A stretch of 5,627 nucleotides of DNA from Methanomassiliicoccaceae archaeon (GTDB lineage Archaea; Thermoplasmatota; Thermoplasmata; Methanomassiliicoccales; Methanomethylophilaceae): assembly GCA_009778265.1 (NCBI GenBank), contig WRKA01000125.1:1-5627 (forward strand), read 5' to 3'. The notes below the pieces were generated by a model. That model saw nothing but the letters and a program-made list of their open reading frames with translations, searched no databases and was not told the DNA's origin. The position numbers and the translations under genes were made by a program. Position 1 is the first letter of the stretch. Each line of letters starts with the position of its first letter. Below, in pieces: positions 1-5,112 of the stretch.

Positions 1-1
1 A

Positions 2-322
2 GAGCCGGCGGACGAGATGTTCCTGCTCAATACGCAGGACAATCTTCACGTGTATATGAGAAACATAGTCAAACAGGAATGCGGTTCCTCCGAGAACGTG
101 ATATTCTCGGGAACAGAGATAATAGGATCTTTCAAGGGCAAACTCACAATAACCGGATCGAAGACGGAGGATCTCAAAGGAACGCCGGAAGCGCTGAATT
201 TCGTTAAAGAACTGTCGGTCTCCCTAGGAGTTTCGGCGGATAAAAAGAAAAAAGAAGAGGACAAAGATTGGGACGTTTGCGAGTTTTATCACAAAACACA
301 CCCCGGTAGTATCAAAAAGTGA
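2..322 (+). CDS. Unrecognised protein, C-terminal part, cut by left edge
   Basis: The reading frame is open to the left edge, so this is probably the C-terminal ~106 residues of a longer protein rather than a complete gene. An ATG at 17 exists, but it has only a poor ribosome binding site (GGACGAG directly against it), and the five codons before it are also open. The visible part has a probable beta-rich stretch around VIFSGTEIIGSFKGKLTI, then a helix-like segment (PEALNFVKELSVSLGV), then a highly charged Lys/Glu/Asp linker (DKKKKEEDKD) and a short tail with one Cys and two His. There is no signal peptide or membrane segment. I do not recognise the family and assign no function. It ends with TGA, 57 nt before the next start codon on the same strand; the next gene has its own TATA box, so co-transcription is not required. 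Confidence 0.6.
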   Translation, partial: EPADEMFLLNTQDNLHVYMRNIVKQECGSSENVIFSGTEIIGSFKGKLTITGSKTEDLKGTPEALNFVKELSVSLGVSADKKKKEEDKDWDVCEFYHKTHPGSIKK

Positions 323-335
323 CCTGAGAACGAAC

Positions 336-368
336 ATTTTAACATGTGGTTTTAAATACTGTTAAAAT
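336..368. repeat. 9-bp inverted repeat flanking the regulator's TATA box (candidate operator)
   Basis: ATTTTAACA at 336-344 is exactly complementary to TGTTAAAAT at 360-368. The 15-nt spacer contains the TATA-like box. The half-site centres are 24 bp apart, about two helical turns, so a dimeric protein could contact both on one face of the DNA and block TBP/TFB. Because the first gene downstream encodes an HTH regulator, autoregulation is a natural inference, but it is not shown by the sequence. Confidence 0.5.
350..358 (+). promoter_or_regulatory. TATA-like box for the HTH regulator
   Basis: TTTTAAATA is centred about 26 nt upstream of the ATG at 380, which predicts transcription starting at or next to the start codon (a leaderless mRNA). 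No Shine-Dalgarno-like sequence lies in the 12 nt before the ATG, which agrees with this. Confidence 0.55.
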
Positions 369-379
369 ATCATCGTATC

Positions 380-766
380 ATGAAGATACCCTGCGAACTC
401 GTTGTATGGTACGTGCTCCCGACGATAAGGAGGGAGGTAGCAAAAGAACTGGTGGAGAACCACAAGATGTCTCAGGCGGAGGTCGCCAGGCGTTTCGGCG
501 TCACGGATGCGGCCATCTCGCAATACCTCAAGAAGAAGAGAGGGGACAACCCGCTCATCGATGAAAATCCGCAGCATGCGAAATTCATGGAAGAGGTCCG
601 CAACTCTGCGAGGCGCATAGCCCTCGAGGGTGCCGAATTCGCGAGCGAGATATGTAATATCTGCCTGATCGTGAAACGCATAGGAATGCTGGCGAAGATC
701 TATGAGGTTCAGATGGGCTGCGAACCGCCCGCCTGCGCCTGCGATCCCAAGATCGTATCACAGTGA
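380..766 (+). CDS. HTH transcriptional regulator, COG2522-like, Cys-rich C-terminus
   Basis: A 128-residue cytoplasmic DNA-binding protein of the archaeal COG2522 type. The opening (MKIPCELVVWYVLP) and the following helix, which runs into an HTH at about residues 29-52 (core SQAEVARRFGVTDAAISQYL), are typical of that family. The basic KKKRG after the recognition helix fits DNA contact. The C-terminal half is mostly helical and carries a Cys cluster: C92 and C95 (CNIC), then C114, C119 and C121 (MGC..PACACD); C5 lies near the N-terminus. Such a cluster could bind a metal or Fe-S centre or act as a redox switch; this is inference. The start is well placed, about 26 nt after a TATA box and probably leaderless. 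An inverted repeat around that TATA box suggests autoregulation. The last 58 bp overlap the 3' end of the convergent glycosylase gene, so the Cys-rich tail and the glycosylase tail share DNA. The ligand and target genes are unknown. Confidence 0.85.
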   Translation: MKIPCELVVWYVLPTIRREVAKELVENHKMSQAEVARRFGVTDAAISQYLKKKRGDNPLIDENPQHAKFMEEVRNSARRIALEGAEFASEICNICLIVKRIGMLAKIYEVQMGCEPPACACDPKIVSQ

Positions 767-1539
767 TACAGCAACTCCTGAGCATATCCGGCGAACCTTC
801 CGAAACGTTCCTTAGCGAACGCTGAAAGTCTGCGGTAACCGCCGCAGACACCATACTTTTCTTTCAATACTTTCTCTATCCTCGCGTCTATCGGGAACGC
901 GTTAAGATGACCGTACGCAAATAAGGAGATACAGTCCGCCACCTTATCCCCGATGCCGTTTATCTCTTTCAAAGCACCGGAACATTCTTCGTAATTCATT
1001 TTTTTAAGATCGTCCGGCACTATGACGCGGTCCGCCACCTTTTCCGCAAGTTCGACGAACCGCCCCTCACGGTAACCGAGTCCGCATCCCTTTATCAAAT
1101 GCGGACCTTCGGCGATCGCTTTCGCATCCGGGAATGAGAAGCGTCCGCCGATATCCTTCCCGTAGGTCCTGCAGACGGAATCCGTCATCGCGGCGATGCG
1201 TTTCACGTTGGCGTTCGTTGCTATGACGTACGTCGCGATGCACTCCCACGCATCCTGTCTCAGTATGCGCATCCCCGGACAGGCGGCCGCAAGTCCGCGG
1301 ACGAACGGATCCCCGGATATCTCGGAATAGATGAGATCGATATCGTCCTCATATCTCAGATATTCGAGCATCATCTTTCTGTCGGATGTGCCTCCGCACA
1401 CGATCTTTTCTTCCTTCTCCTCCAATGTTATTATGCGGTCCCCGAGGACCCCCTCCCATATTTTCCCTTTTTTAATCCAGCGGTGGGCCTGACCGCAGCC
1501 TAGAGTGGGATCGAGCGAGACCTTGACGTCGAGTATCAT
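709..1539 (-). CDS. ogg1: 8-oxoguanine DNA glycosylase / AP lyase (Ogg1 family)
   Basis: A 276-residue bifunctional base-excision-repair enzyme that removes 8-oxoguanine and nicks at the resulting AP site. The N-terminal OGG domain starts with the family signature LDPTLGCGQAHRW (residues 9-21; human OGG1 has F where this has H19). PGMRILRQDAWEC (88-100) follows, then N109, which aligns with human Asn149 that fills the gap left by the flipped base, and GYR (155-157). The helix-hairpin-helix is INGIGDKVADC (193-203), with catalytic Lys199 and, 19 residues on, Asp218 (FPIDARI), the same spacing as human K249/D268. C203 and Q254 match human C253 and Q315; the human F319 position is Tyr258. This pattern fits Ogg1 rather than Ogg2 or AGOG. 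The ATG at 1539 is preceded by AAGGGGA at a suitable distance. The gene converges on the HTH regulator and overlaps it by 58 bp; its last ~18 residues (ending AQAGGSQPI) lie in that overlap. Confidence 0.92.
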   Translation of the reverse strand: MILDVKVSLDPTLGCGQAHRWIKKGKIWEGVLGDRIITLEEKEEKIVCGGTSDRKMMLEYLRYEDDIDLIYSEISGDPFVRGLAAACPGMRILRQDAWECIATYVIATNANVKRIAAMTDSVCRTYGKDIGGRFSFPDAKAIAEGPHLIKGCGLGYREGRFVELAEKVADRVIVPDDLKKMNYEECSGALKEINGIGDKVADCISLFAYGHLNAFPIDARIEKVLKEKYGVCGGYRRLSAFAKERFGRFAGYAQELLYHCDTILGSQAQAGGSQPI

Positions 1540-1740
1540 AACATTCCCCTTTCATCATGAGGAGAGATAAAGATGTTGCTCCGAAGAATCAGGATACGCA
1601 GGATTTAGCTTATTGTAAGTAATAATTCAGCCGTACTATCTCCACCAGAAATTCAGGTTACTTTCGGCGACCTTCCCCTTTTATCTTTATAACCGTGACG
1701 GACGGTCAATCTATTGCAGTTAAAAAGAGAAGGAATAAAA
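1540..1740. other. Divergent intergenic region between glycosylase and KilA-N gene
   Basis: About 200 bp, AT-richer than its flanks, with no RNA gene or convincing ORF. On the minus strand TCTTTATC (1566-1573), about 30 nt upstream of the glycosylase ATG, is a weak candidate TATA box. On the plus strand the box at 1685-1692 serves the KilA-N gene. A small dyad, ACCGT/ACGGT (1692-1696 and 1702-1706), sits just downstream of that box where a repressor could act. I see nothing else. Confidence 0.5.
1685..1692 (+). promoter_or_regulatory. TATA box for the KilA-N gene
   Basis: CTTTATAA is a good archaeal TATA box. Transcription would start near 1714, giving a leader of about 27 nt. That leader contains GAGAAGGA (1727-1734), a purine-rich ribosome binding site 6-7 nt before the ATG at 1741. 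This supports 1741 as the start over the in-frame TTG at 1714. Unlike several neighbours, this gene appears to use a leadered mRNA. Confidence 0.55.
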
Positions 1741-2603
1741 ATGGTGAAGAGCAACAGAGCAAAGATCACGGTGAACGATGTTGAGATAATGGTCGAGAGC
1801 GGATCATACGGGGAAGAGGATTACATCAGTCTCACAGACATGACAAAATCCTTCGAAGGCGGAAATGCGCCAATCGAACAATGGGTGCGCAACAAAGATA
1901 CGATAATCTTTCTTGGAACCCGGGAGAAATTGTATAATCCGAATTTTAATTCCCCCGAATTCGAGGGAATTAGAAACAGATCCGGAACGGGTAGTTTTTA
2001 TCTATCCGTAAAAAAATGGATAGAAAGGACCAACGCCAGAGGGATCATCGCCTCCGCGGGCAGATACGGCGGCACCTTTGCGCATAAGGATATATCGTCG
2101 AGTTCGGCTCATGGCTTTCGCCTGAATTTAAATTGTATTTAATAAAAGAATATCAAAGGTTGAAGAACGATGAGAATGAAAGACTATCACTTGATTGGAA
2201 ACTGAACAGAATGCTTGCGAGGGTGAACTACCGTATACACACCGATGCAATTAAAGAACACATCGTTCCGTTGGTTTCCGAGGAGAGAAAGAACTTTCTG
2301 TATGCAAATGAGGCAGACGTCCTGAACGTGATAATGTTCGGAATGACGGCAAAGGAATGGAGGGAAGCCAATCCGGACAAAGAGGGCAACATCCGCGATC
2401 ACGCGAACATAAACGAGTTGCTTGTTCTGTCGAATCTGGAAAGTTTCAATGCCGAACTGATTCGTCAGAATCTGAAACAGGCCGACAGGATGCGGGAACT
2501 TTCCGTCATAGCGGAAACACAGTTAAGGTCGCTCGCAACGGGATCAAAGGCTCTAAAAGATTTTGAAAATAATATTAAAAAGAAAAAAGCAGACAGAAAT
2601 TGA
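1741..2603 (+). pseudogene. KilA-N domain protein, split by a one-base deletion
   Basis: Two overlapping plus-strand frames together make one KilA-N family protein of about 287 residues. The first frame (1741-2142) encodes the N-terminal DNA-binding KilA-N domain: YISLTDMTKSFEG (28-40), IEQWVRNKDTI (45-55), FLGTREKLYNPNF (57-69), and the closing GRYGGTFAHKDI (107-118). It then reads nonsense (SSSSAHGFRLNLNCI) to a stop. From 2100 the frame one base back resumes the family sequence at once: EFGSWLSPEFKLYLIKEYQR, then NYRIHTDAIKEHIVP, YANEADVLNVIMFGMTAKEW, GNIRDHANINELLVLSNLES and a Lys-rich C-terminus. The usual family text is KDIAFEF; here a base is missing from the codon before GAG. The downstream piece has only a TTG (2133) and no ribosome binding site. 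KilA-N proteins are common in DNA viruses, phages and mobile DNA of prokaryotes; the exact role is generally unknown. If the deletion is real, only a DNA-binding fragment of about 133 residues is made. A sequencing error is possible. Confidence 0.85.
2095..2100 (+). other. Frameshift site in the KilA-N gene
   Basis: Frame 1 reads AAG GAT ATA TCG and then TC, after which the family reading resumes at GAG (2100). One inserted base, for example TCG TTC GAG, would restore an unbroken ...KDISFEFGSW.... The site reads ATATCGTCGAG: there is no homopolymer of the kind that commonly causes read errors and no X-XXY-YYZ slippery heptamer for programmed -1 frameshifting. Loss of one T from a TT pair is the simplest explanation. 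Confidence 0.8.
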
Positions 2604-2761
2604 CGCGCCTGTAGCAAACAGCGTTGGTAGAACGATCGCGACCATGAACAAGAATCTTACAAAAAGTCGAGAAAGGTCCGCCGCAACAACATTTTTTCTG
2701 TCCCCAACACGATCTTTCGGATCCCAGAACATAGAAATATAAATCACCCGTTAGCGGTAAC
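2604..2761. other. Intergenic region between KilA-N and endonuclease IV-like gene
   Basis: About 158 bp without a supportable gene. A run of six T at 2692-2697 (CATTTTTTCTG) is the only plus-strand oligo-T tract here and could be an archaeal T-rich terminator for the KilA-N transcript, although no strong hairpin precedes it. The promoter of the next gene follows at 2735-2742. Confidence 0.4.
2735..2742 (+). promoter_or_regulatory. TATA box for the endonuclease IV-like gene
   Basis: AAATATAA is centred about 23-24 nt before the ATG at 2762. No Shine-Dalgarno-like sequence lies between them (ATCACCCGTTAGCGGTAAC), so the mRNA is probably leaderless. Confidence 0.6.
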
Positions 2762-3571
2762 ATGCGTTTCGGACCGGCCGGTTATCCGCCCAAGAGCAAG
2801 AACCCCAAGGATGCGTTGAACATTATCCAACAAATGGGATTGGACGCGCTCGAGATGGAGTTCGTACGCGGCGCAAGGATCTCGGAGGCCAAGGCCAAAG
2901 AGGTGGGGGAGATGGCGAAAGAGCGCAATATAAGATTGAGCGCCCACGCGCCGTATTTCATCAGCTTCAATTCGGAGACGCCGGAGACAAGAGAGAAAAG
3001 CGTGGACCATGTGATCGATACCGTAAGAGCGGCGCACCATCTCGGTGCGCACATCGTGGTGATACACGCGGCGCAGTACGGAAAGGAGCCGGAAAATGCG
3101 ACGGACGCCGTGATAGCGGGACTTAACAGATGCAAGGAGATCATGGACGACGAACACATAGGCGGCGTCACCCTGGGACTGGAGACGATGGGCCGTCCGG
3201 CCACCTGGGGAACTCTTAAAGAGATAGGGAAGGTGATGGACAGCATCCCGGGAACACGTCCCGTTCTCGATGTGGCGCATATACACGCAAGATACGGAGG
3301 ATCGCTCAGAACGGAGGACGATATGTCCGCGCTCACCGAAGAGTTCTTCGCCCTCGCCGGCGACAGGCCGCATTTTCATATAAGCTGCATCGAATACACA
3401 AAAAAAGGGGAGAAGCAGCACCTGCCGCTTTCGGCGGCCGATCCCGACATGTCGTTATTGGCGAACGTGCTCAACGATTGCGAAAAGGATTGCACGTTCA
3501 TATGCGAATCGCCGCTGCAGGAACAGGATGCGGCGGTCTTCAGGAACATGTTCCCCCGCTTCCGTCAATAA
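2762..3571 (+). CDS. nfo: Endonuclease IV-like AP endonuclease (TIM barrel)
   Basis: A 269-residue protein of the endonuclease IV / xylose isomerase-like TIM-barrel family. In base excision repair such enzymes cleave 5' to abasic sites and trim blocked 3' ends, using a three-zinc centre. Expected ligands are visible: H62 (SAHAPYF), H102 (VIHAAQY), E141 (GLETMG), D170 and H173 (LDVAHIHAR), H206 (HFHIS), H220 (GEKQHLPL) and E249 (ICESP). They align with E. coli Nfo H69, H109, E145, D179, H182, H216, H231 and E261. The position of E. coli D229, two residues before H231, is K218 here. The IEYTKKGEKQHLPL segment resembles archaeal members as I remember them, so this may be a lineage-specific subfamily. 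Substrate use could therefore differ from the E. coli enzyme. The E. coli protein is slightly longer (285). The start fits a leaderless mRNA from the TATA box just upstream. It stops 38 nt before the tRNA gene, which has its own promoter. Confidence 0.85.
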   Translation: MRFGPAGYPPKSKNPKDALNIIQQMGLDALEMEFVRGARISEAKAKEVGEMAKERNIRLSAHAPYFISFNSETPETREKSVDHVIDTVRAAHHLGAHIVVIHAAQYGKEPENATDAVIAGLNRCKEIMDDEHIGGVTLGLETMGRPATWGTLKEIGKVMDSIPGTRPVLDVAHIHARYGGSLRTEDDMSALTEEFFALAGDRPHFHISCIEYTKKGEKQHLPLSAADPDMSLLANVLNDCEKDCTFICESPLQEQDAAVFRNMFPRFRQ

Positions 3572-3573
3572 CA

Positions 3574-3584
3574 AAATTATATAT
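3574..3584 (+). promoter_or_regulatory. TATA box for tRNA-Thr
   Basis: AAATTATATAT lies just after the endonuclease stop codon, centred about 30 nt before the first base of the mature tRNA. This predicts transcription starting a few bases upstream of it, as usual for archaeal tRNA genes. Confidence 0.6.
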
Positions 3585-3609
3585 CATGAGTGTTCATGCA
3601 CCATGCAAC

Positions 3610-3684
3610 GCCACTGTGGCTCAGCGGTAGAGCGACTGATTCGTAATCAGTCGGCCGGGGGTTCGATTCCCTCCAGTGGCTCCA
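3610..3684 (+). tRNA. tRNA-Thr (anticodon CGT), CCA encoded
   Basis: A complete cloverleaf can be folded by eye. The acceptor stem is GCCACTG with CAGTGGC (7 of 7 pairs). The D stem is GCTC/GAGC with loop AGCGGTA. The anticodon stem is ACTGA/TCAGT with a 7-nt loop TTCGTAA, giving anticodon CGT at positions 34-36. The variable loop is 5 nt (CGGCC). The T stem GGGGG/CCCTC has one G-T pair, with loop TTCGATT. The tRNA body is 72 nt (3610-3681) with discriminator T73, usual for archaeal threonine tRNAs, followed by a genomically encoded CCA (3682-3684). There is no intron. It reads ACG codons. Confidence 0.97.
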
Positions 3685-3685
3685 C

Positions 3686-3709
3686 TATCTCTCAAGATCA
3701 CAAGAGATA
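3686..3709. terminator. Weak hairpin between convergent tRNA-Thr and thiC
   Basis: TATCTCT (3686-3692) is complementary to AGAGATA (3703-3709) across a 10-nt loop, immediately after the tRNA CCA and 10 nt beyond the thiC stop on the other strand. It could help end one or both convergent transcripts, but it is AT-rich and has no T-tract after it on either strand. Confidence 0.25.
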
Positions 3710-3719
3710 AGGGCAGATC

Positions 3720-4994
3720 TCACTTCTTCTCAAGATAGCGGTCGACGATCTTTATGGCGCACACGTCGCCGCACATGGAACATCCCTCTTCCTTCTCCGT
3801 GCAGCCCCTTTCCCTGTATTTTCTGGCCTTATCGGGGTCCAGCGCGATAGAGAACATCTTCTCCCAGTCGAGCGCTCTCCTTGCGGTCGCCATGCGGTCG
3901 TCGAGTTCCGTGTCGCGCCGTCTGCAGAGATCGCCGACATGCGCCGCTATCTTCGATGCGATCAGTCCTTCCTTCACATCGTCGACATCGGGAAGCGAAA
4001 GATGTTCCGCCGGCGTCAGATAACACAGGAAGTCGGCGCCGTTCTGCGCCGCCACCGCCCCACCGATCGCGCCGACTATGTGATCGTAACCCGGAGCTAT
4101 ATCCGTCACCAGCGGACCGAGGACGTAGAACGGAGCGCCGTGACACAATTGTTTTTCCAGGTGCATATTGGCGGGCACCATGTCCAACGGGACATGACCG
4201 GGACCTTCCACCATCGACTGTACGCCGGCCTTGCGGCATCTTTTCACTAATCTCCCAAGGGTCATCAGTTCGGCAAGCTGCGCGCCGTCCGTCGCGTCGT
4301 GTATGCATCCGGGTCTGAAACCGTCGCCGAGGGACAGGGTTATCTCATATTTCTTCGCAAGTTCCAGCAGATAATCGAAATTCTCGTACAGCGGGTTCTC
4401 GCGGCCGTTGTGCAATATCCATGCGGTAAGGAACGATCCTCCTCTCGATACGACGTCCGTCATTCTGTGGGAGTTCTTCAGCCAATCGACGCTCTCCTTC
4501 GTTATTCCGCAATGAACGGTCATGAAATCCACACCGTCCTTCGCATGCATCTCGAACCCGTTGAACAGGTCGTCCTCGGTCATATCGACCACCGCGTTCT
4601 TTCTGGCGGCCGTAAGCCCGGTCTGATATATCGGAACGGTACCGACGATAACACCGCATTTCGATATTATCGTTCTCCGTATCTTATCGATATCGCCGCC
4701 GGTGCTCAGGTCCATGACGGAATCCGCACCGTACTTTAAGGCAACGGACAGTTTCTCCAATTCGGTGTCCAGCAGCGGCATGTCGCGGGATGTGCCGATG
4801 TTCACGTTCACCTTTATCCTCATCCCGTCGCCGACGGCGCACGGGACGGGTCCGTGTATCGGGTTGTTCGGTATCACTATTCGGCCCGACGCAACACCGT
4901 TCCTGACGAACTCCTCGCTGATACCTTCTCTCTTCGCGGTCTCCGCGATAAGAGGGGTCACGCCTTTCGCGGCCTGTTCCATTATGCTGCTCAT
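3720..4994 (-). CDS. thiC: Phosphomethylpyrimidine synthase ThiC
   Basis: A cytoplasmic radical-SAM enzyme that turns 5-aminoimidazole ribotide into HMP phosphate for the pyrimidine half of thiamine. At 424 residues it is the short form seen in archaea and many anaerobes, lacking the long N-terminal extension of E. coli or plant ThiC. Family motifs in order: IVIPNNPIH (39-47), NVNIGTSRD (63-71), DLSTGGDI (95-102), TVPIYQ (119-124), TVHCGI (159-164), SRGGS (183-187), GDGFRPGC (223-230), VEGPGHVPLD (262-271), YLTPAEHLSLP (325-335) and the C-terminal Fe-S cysteines CSMCGDVC (C405, C408, C412). That last motif is CX2CX3C, one residue shorter than the CX2CX4C of E. coli. The ATG at 4994 lies about 27 nt after a minus-strand TATA-like element and could be leaderless. 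The ATG at 4982 (MEQAAKG, four residues shorter) has GGGGATGA upstream and fits the usual N-terminus of archaeal homologues. No TPP riboswitch is visible upstream. Confidence 0.96.
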   Translation of the reverse strand: MSSIMEQAAKGVTPLIAETAKREGISEEFVRNGVASGRIVIPNNPIHGPVPCAVGDGMRIKVNVNIGTSRDMPLLDTELEKLSVALKYGADSVMDLSTGGDIDKIRRTIISKCGVIVGTVPIYQTGLTAARKNAVVDMTEDDLFNGFEMHAKDGVDFMTVHCGITKESVDWLKNSHRMTDVVSRGGSFLTAWILHNGRENPLYENFDYLLELAKKYEITLSLGDGFRPGCIHDATDGAQLAELMTLGRLVKRCRKAGVQSMVEGPGHVPLDMVPANMHLEKQLCHGAPFYVLGPLVTDIAPGYDHIVGAIGGAVAAQNGADFLCYLTPAEHLSLPDVDDVKEGLIASKIAAHVGDLCRRRDTELDDRMATARRALDWEKMFSIALDPDKARKYRERGCTEKEEGCSMCGDVCAIKIVDRYLEKK

Positions 4995-5053
4995 CCCCTA
5001 TCCTAATGTTGGATGTGTATTTTAGGATTGCTTGCCTGCCGCCGGATCGGGGT

Positions 5054-5083
5054 TGCGTGCGCGCGTGCGCGCGTGCACATGCG
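5054..5083. repeat. 30-nt perfect alternating purine-pyrimidine tract (Z-DNA-prone)
   Basis: From T5054 to G5083 every step alternates pyrimidine and purine, and most of it is CG/TG steps (TGCGTGCGCGCGTGCGCGCG followed by TGCACATGCG). Such tracts are known to flip to left-handed DNA under negative supercoiling. It ends where the gyrB promoter dyad begins. Confidence 0.85.
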
Positions 5084-5111
5084 AGGTATTATAAACCTCT
5101 TGAGTAATACC
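5083..5111. repeat. Overlapping inverted repeats over the gyrB TATA box
   Basis: Two mutually exclusive dyads share this stretch. GAGGT (5083-5087) pairs with ACCTC (5095-5099), with the TATA core between them. GGTATTA (5085-5091) pairs with TAATACC (5105-5111), spanning from the TATA box to 2 nt before the ATG at 5113. Either could be a repressor or activator site on the promoter and start region. Confidence 0.5.
5088..5095 (+). promoter_or_regulatory. TATA box for gyrB
   Basis: ATTATAAA is centred about 22 nt before the ATG at 5113. The usual TATA-to-start distance puts transcription initiation at or just inside that ATG. The gene is therefore either leaderless from 5113 or translated from a downstream ATG. 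Confidence 0.6.
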
Positions 5112-5112
5112 C

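Larger units (their letters stand above)
4995..5112. promoter_or_regulatory. Divergent thiC / gyrB promoter region
   Basis: 118 bp control both genes. On the minus strand CTAAAATA (5018-5025) is a TATA-like box about 27 nt from the thiC ATG. On the plus strand ATTATAAA (5088-5095) is the gyrB box. Because that sequence is nearly symmetric, it also reads TTTATAAT on the minus strand and could fire a second, longer thiC transcript with a leader of about 70 nt. Between the two lies a 30-nt alternating purine-pyrimidine tract (see separate entry). I see no TPP-aptamer consensus in this leader. Confidence 0.5.

Noticed and set aside
1557..1622. Short plus-strand ORF of 21 residues (starting MRRDKD) in the glycosylase/KilA-N intergenic region
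   Set aside because: It has no ribosome binding site, a pyrimidine-rich upstream, no placed promoter and no recognisable sequence; it is likely chance.
2133..2603. Independent small gene starting at TTG 2133
   Set aside because: Family sequence continues upstream of the TTG in the same frame (from 2100) and matches the missing C-terminal part of the KilA-N protein, so it is the second half of the split gene.
2553..2763. Small minus-strand ORFs with a hydrophobic stretch (MVAIVLPTLFATG) between KilA-N and the endonuclease gene
   Set aside because: Two overlapping frames give unrelated products, one overlaps the KilA-N 3' end, and no promoter or ribosome binding site is visible. A tiny membrane protein cannot be excluded but is not supported.
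2744..3421. 225-codon minus-strand ORF and a 184-codon ORF in another minus frame, both opposite the endonuclease IV gene
   Set aside because: The plus strand encodes a clear family protein with conserved metal ligands. The opposite frames are Arg/Ser/His-rich shadows.
3660..3684. tRNA-Thr 3' end as an attachment site of an integrated element
   Set aside because: No second copy of the tRNA 3' end, integrase or element boundary is seen in the window; the KilA-N gene lies upstream of the tRNA without flanking repeats.
3528..3710. 60-codon plus-strand ORF spanning the tRNA
   Set aside because: It overlaps the endonuclease 3' end and a fully folded tRNA-Thr.
3754..5025. Several plus-strand ORFs of 89-146 codons opposite thiC
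   Set aside because: ThiC motifs cover the minus strand end to end; the plus-strand products are low-complexity shadows.
4995..5100. TPP riboswitch in the thiC leader
   Set aside because: No CTGAGA-type or other TPP-aptamer consensus is visible on the minus strand, and the nearest TATA box predicts almost no leader.
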